The position numbers and the translations under genes were made by a program. Source: Citrobacter sp. Marseille-Q6884 (GTDB lineage: Bacteria > Pseudomonadota > Gammaproteobacteria > Enterobacterales > Enterobacteriaceae). Taken from it: a DNA stretch of 64,000 bases. Positions 63,383 to 64,000 of this stretch are shown here, in pieces. Position 1 is the first letter of the stretch. Every line of letters starts with the position of its first letter. The stretch is taken from the NCBI RefSeq assembly GCF_945906775.1, contig NZ_CAMDRE010000002.1, positions 682,001-746,000 on the forward strand, written 5' to 3'. Below the pieces are notes generated by a model. That model was not told the origin of the DNA and did not search any database. It saw only the letters and a program-made list of their open reading frames with translations.

Positions 63383-64000
63383 AGGTATCCTCGCCGCTGC
63401 CGATTACCATCTCGCCGGTTTCGGCCAGACGACGCACAATAAGCAGGATCGCTTTCTGTTCGTTTTCCACCTGAGACAAACGCACCGGGCCACGGTTGGC
63501 GAGGTCGTCGCGCAGGATATCGGCGGCACGCTGCGACATGTTGCGCAGGAACTTCTCGCGCAGCGGTTGTTCTGCGCCTTTCAGGGCAATCAGCAACGAT
63601 TCGGAATCCACTTCCTGCAGCAGACGCTGGATGCTGCGGTCGTCGACGTCCACCAGATTTTCGAAAAGGAACATCTCGTCGATAATTTTCTGCGCCAGTT
63701 CGCCGTCAAATTCGCGCACGGCGGTAATAACCGCTTCTTCCTGCTGGGTTTTCATCAGGTTGATGATTTCTGCTGCGGTTCTCACGCCGCCCATTTTGCT
63801 GCGTTTGAGATTCTGACCGTCGAGCAGGCCATTCAACACTTCGGTCAATTCCGCCAGTGCGGCTGGCTGCACGCCGCCAAAGGTGGCAATACGCAGCATC
63901 ACATCGTGGCGTAAACGTTCGTCGAACAGCGCCAGAATATCGGCGGCCTGGCCACGCTTGAGGTGTACCAGAATGGTGGCAATAATCTGCGGGTGTTCGT
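63375..64000 (-). CDS. fliG: Flagellar switch protein FliG, 3' part
   Basis: FliG is the C-ring protein that contacts the stators. The frame stays open to the window edge, so the 5' part is missing; about 208 C-terminal residues are present. Seen are EHPQIIATILVHLK at the edge, MLRIATFGGVQPAALAELTEVL, and the charged C-terminal torque helix region VREFDGELAQKIIDEMFLF. It appears identical or nearly so to E. coli FliG. Confidence 0.96.
   Translation of the reverse strand, partial: EHPQIIATILVHLKRGQAADILALFDERLRHDVMLRIATFGGVQPAALAELTEVLNGLLDGQNLKRSKMGGVRTAAEIINLMKTQQEEAVITAVREFDGELAQKIIDEMFLFENLVDVDDRSIQRLLQEVDSESLLIALKGAEQPLREKFLRNMSQRAADILRDDLANRGPVRLSQVENEQKAILLIVRRLAETGEMVIGSGEDTYV

Noticed and set aside
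63297..63914. 205-codon plus-strand frame over fliH/fliG
   Set aside because: Antisense shadow of strongly conserved flagellar genes.
1..64000. CRISPR arrays, insertion sequences, integrases or prophage genes
   Set aside because: No regularly spaced repeats, transposase or integrase frames were seen.

Overview
The window is enterobacterial chromosome, most likely Citrobacter or a close relative of Escherichia and Salmonella. The basis is near-identity to E. coli K-12 proteins that I recognise by eye across the fatty-acid, Dcm/Vsr, Rcs and flagellar genes, together with an OmpS/YedS-type porin, a Salmonella-length FliK and a complete type VI secretion (T6SS) locus that K-12 lacks. The genus is an inference. 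No insertion sequence, integrase, prophage or CRISPR array was seen.

Layout. (1) 1-11.3 kb, plus strand: the fatty-acid biosynthesis cluster plsX(partial)-fabH-fabD-fabG-acpP-fabF, then pabC-mltG-tmk-holB-tatD family (ycfH), then ptsG with its regulatory leader; this is the 25-minute region of the K-12 map. (2) 11.3-17.4 kb: an aminopeptidase P-type peptidase, amn, shiA, tRNA-Asn(GTT), mtfA and tRNA-Ser(CGA, serU). These belong near 44 minutes in K-12 and lie here in the reverse orientation, directly against ptsG, as expected from a large inversion around the terminus. (3) 17.4-47.2 kb: a T6SS locus with all 13 core parts (TssA to TssM), a PAAR tip, a TagA-like protein and an effector/immunity cassette. 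(4) 47.2-55.2 kb: ompS-like porin, yedJ, dcm-vsr, yedA, yedI, yodC, the small RNA DsrA, yodD, dsrB and rcsA. (5) 55.4-64 kb, minus strand: flagellar genes fliG(partial)-H-I-J-K and fliL-M-N-O-P-Q-R.

The T6SS genes run in one direction from tssB to the tagA-like gene. TssB/TssC form the sheath, Hcp the tube, VgrG and PAAR the spike, TssA/E/F/G/K the baseplate and its assembly factor, TssJ/L/M the envelope complex, and ClpV recycles the sheath. Between clpV and tssM lies a visibly AT-richer cargo region: an HExxH protein with a putative immunity lipoprotein, a VgrG with a C-terminal extension, a class 3 lipase, two tandem, partly duplicated lipoproteins (putative lipase immunity), PAAR and several small membrane proteins of unknown role. 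A sequence matching the full FNR consensus lies about 260 bases before tssB.

The most interesting items are the duplicated immunity lipoproteins whose last third has diverged, the HExxH/lipoprotein module, the FNR site, the TssM lacking a recognisable P-loop, and the ptsG/amn inversion junction. All functional statements come from reading the sequence and from knowledge of the families; no database search was run.
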